This document shows positions 63,769 to 64,000 of a stretch of DNA of 64,000 bases, one piece after another (position 1 is the stretch's first letter; each line of letters opens with the position of its first letter). The position numbers and the translations under genes are program-made. Source of the DNA: Endomychus coccineus (lineage: Eukaryota > Arthropoda > Insecta > Coleoptera > Endomychidae). The stretch is taken from assembly GCA_958510875.1 (NCBI GenBank), contig CAUEHT010000003.1:558001-622000 (forward strand), given 5' to 3'. Below the pieces are notes generated by a model that saw only the letters and a program-made list of their open reading frames with translations, made no database searches and was not told where the DNA came from.

Positions 63769-64000
63769 ATGCGTGATGAACTGCCATCCAACGGACCATG
63801 GAAAGACGAGCGTGGAATAGTTAATTTAGTTAGCTCGGACAATGGAGGCACTCACTGGGTTGGGTTTAATAAAGTCGGTGATACAGTTTTATATTATGAT
63901 AGTTTTGGCAATTTACGCCCCCCTCGCGAACCAGTGGATTATTTCGAAAAGTGTAAGATATTATTCAATCACGATAATTTTCAACAATATAACACTTATA
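63769..64000 (+). CDS. Adenain-type protease, cut by window end (Mav-E)
   Basis: From ATG MRDELPSNGPWKDERG, with GTHWVGF (His) and YYDSFGNLRPP (acidic residue); the window ends at QQYNTY, just before the catalytic Cys. Upstream in frame, back to 63677, are codons for PLIDLDLRKLAKALKIPHF, the expected N-terminal helix of the domain. As in Mav-C there is no ATG before MRD. Confidence 0.8.
   Translation, partial: MRDELPSNGPWKDERGIVNLVSSDNGGTHWVGFNKVGDTVLYYDSFGNLRPPREPVDYFEKCKILFNHDNFQQYNTY

Overview
The window is AT-rich eukaryotic DNA, most likely from an insect. The grounds are the repeat types, a Jockey/R1-type LINE, a short GT-AG intron and TATA-box promoters; no host single-copy gene is visible, so I do not name a species. 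Nearly all of it is a nest of Maverick/Polinton elements (large DNA transposons, equivalently endogenous adintovirus-like dsDNA viruses) inserted into each other and into an old LINE. I can delimit four of them by eye from inverted termini starting 5'-AGTAG and perfect 6-bp target-site duplications (TSDs); two more have only one visible end.

Layout. Bases 1-129 and 40923-41436 are two halves of one LINE reverse transcriptase (RT) gene. Mav-A (130-40916, TSD GTTCTG) splits it inside the RT motif. Mav-A is itself split by Mav-B (3861-16303, TSD CACACA) and Mav-C (16344-34027, TSD AAATGC), 40 bp apart and both at the promoter of Mav-A's packaging ATPase. Mav-C carries Mav-D (from 20961 to about 30610, right end lost) inside its phospholipase gene. 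Mav-E (41437 to beyond 64000) interrupts the remaining LINE. Mav-F (43658-56303, TSD TATGAA) is inserted in the first codons of Mav-E's ATPase. A second, GC-richer, 5'-truncated LINE (59223-62302, 11-bp TSD) lies in Mav-E's integrase.

Comparing copies gives one ancestral co-oriented gene order: packaging ATPase, DUF8207-like protein, fibre-like coiled-coil protein, integrase, phospholipase A2 (PLA2) protein, adenain-type protease, penton-like protein, small protein, double-jelly-roll major capsid protein (MCP). Together these encode capsid building, maturation, genome packaging and integration. No protein-primed DNA polymerase B is visible in any copy. Mav-A, Mav-B and Mav-F share a deletion of the integrase and (differently) of PLA2/protease, yet Mav-B keeps open ATPase, fibre, penton and MCP frames. 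Accessory genes differ by element: an MSV199-domain gene and a membrane protein in Mav-D; a RING protein, an exonuclease-like protein and a secreted protein in Mav-C; a matrix metalloproteinase lying in the terminal inverted repeats of Mav-F.

The non-coding DNA is also structured. There are palindromic tandem arrays built on CACGTG, TGACGTCA and TGACAGCTGTCA next to the ATPase promoter or in the termini, tandem tRNA-like A-box/B-box units in the inverted repeats, and evidence that terminal-repeat modules have been swapped between elements. The points I find most worth checking are the insertion hot spot at the ATPase promoter, a conserved A_AAA_AAC slippery heptamer that would fuse PLA2 to the protease by -1 frameshifting, and the metalloproteinase carried in the termini.
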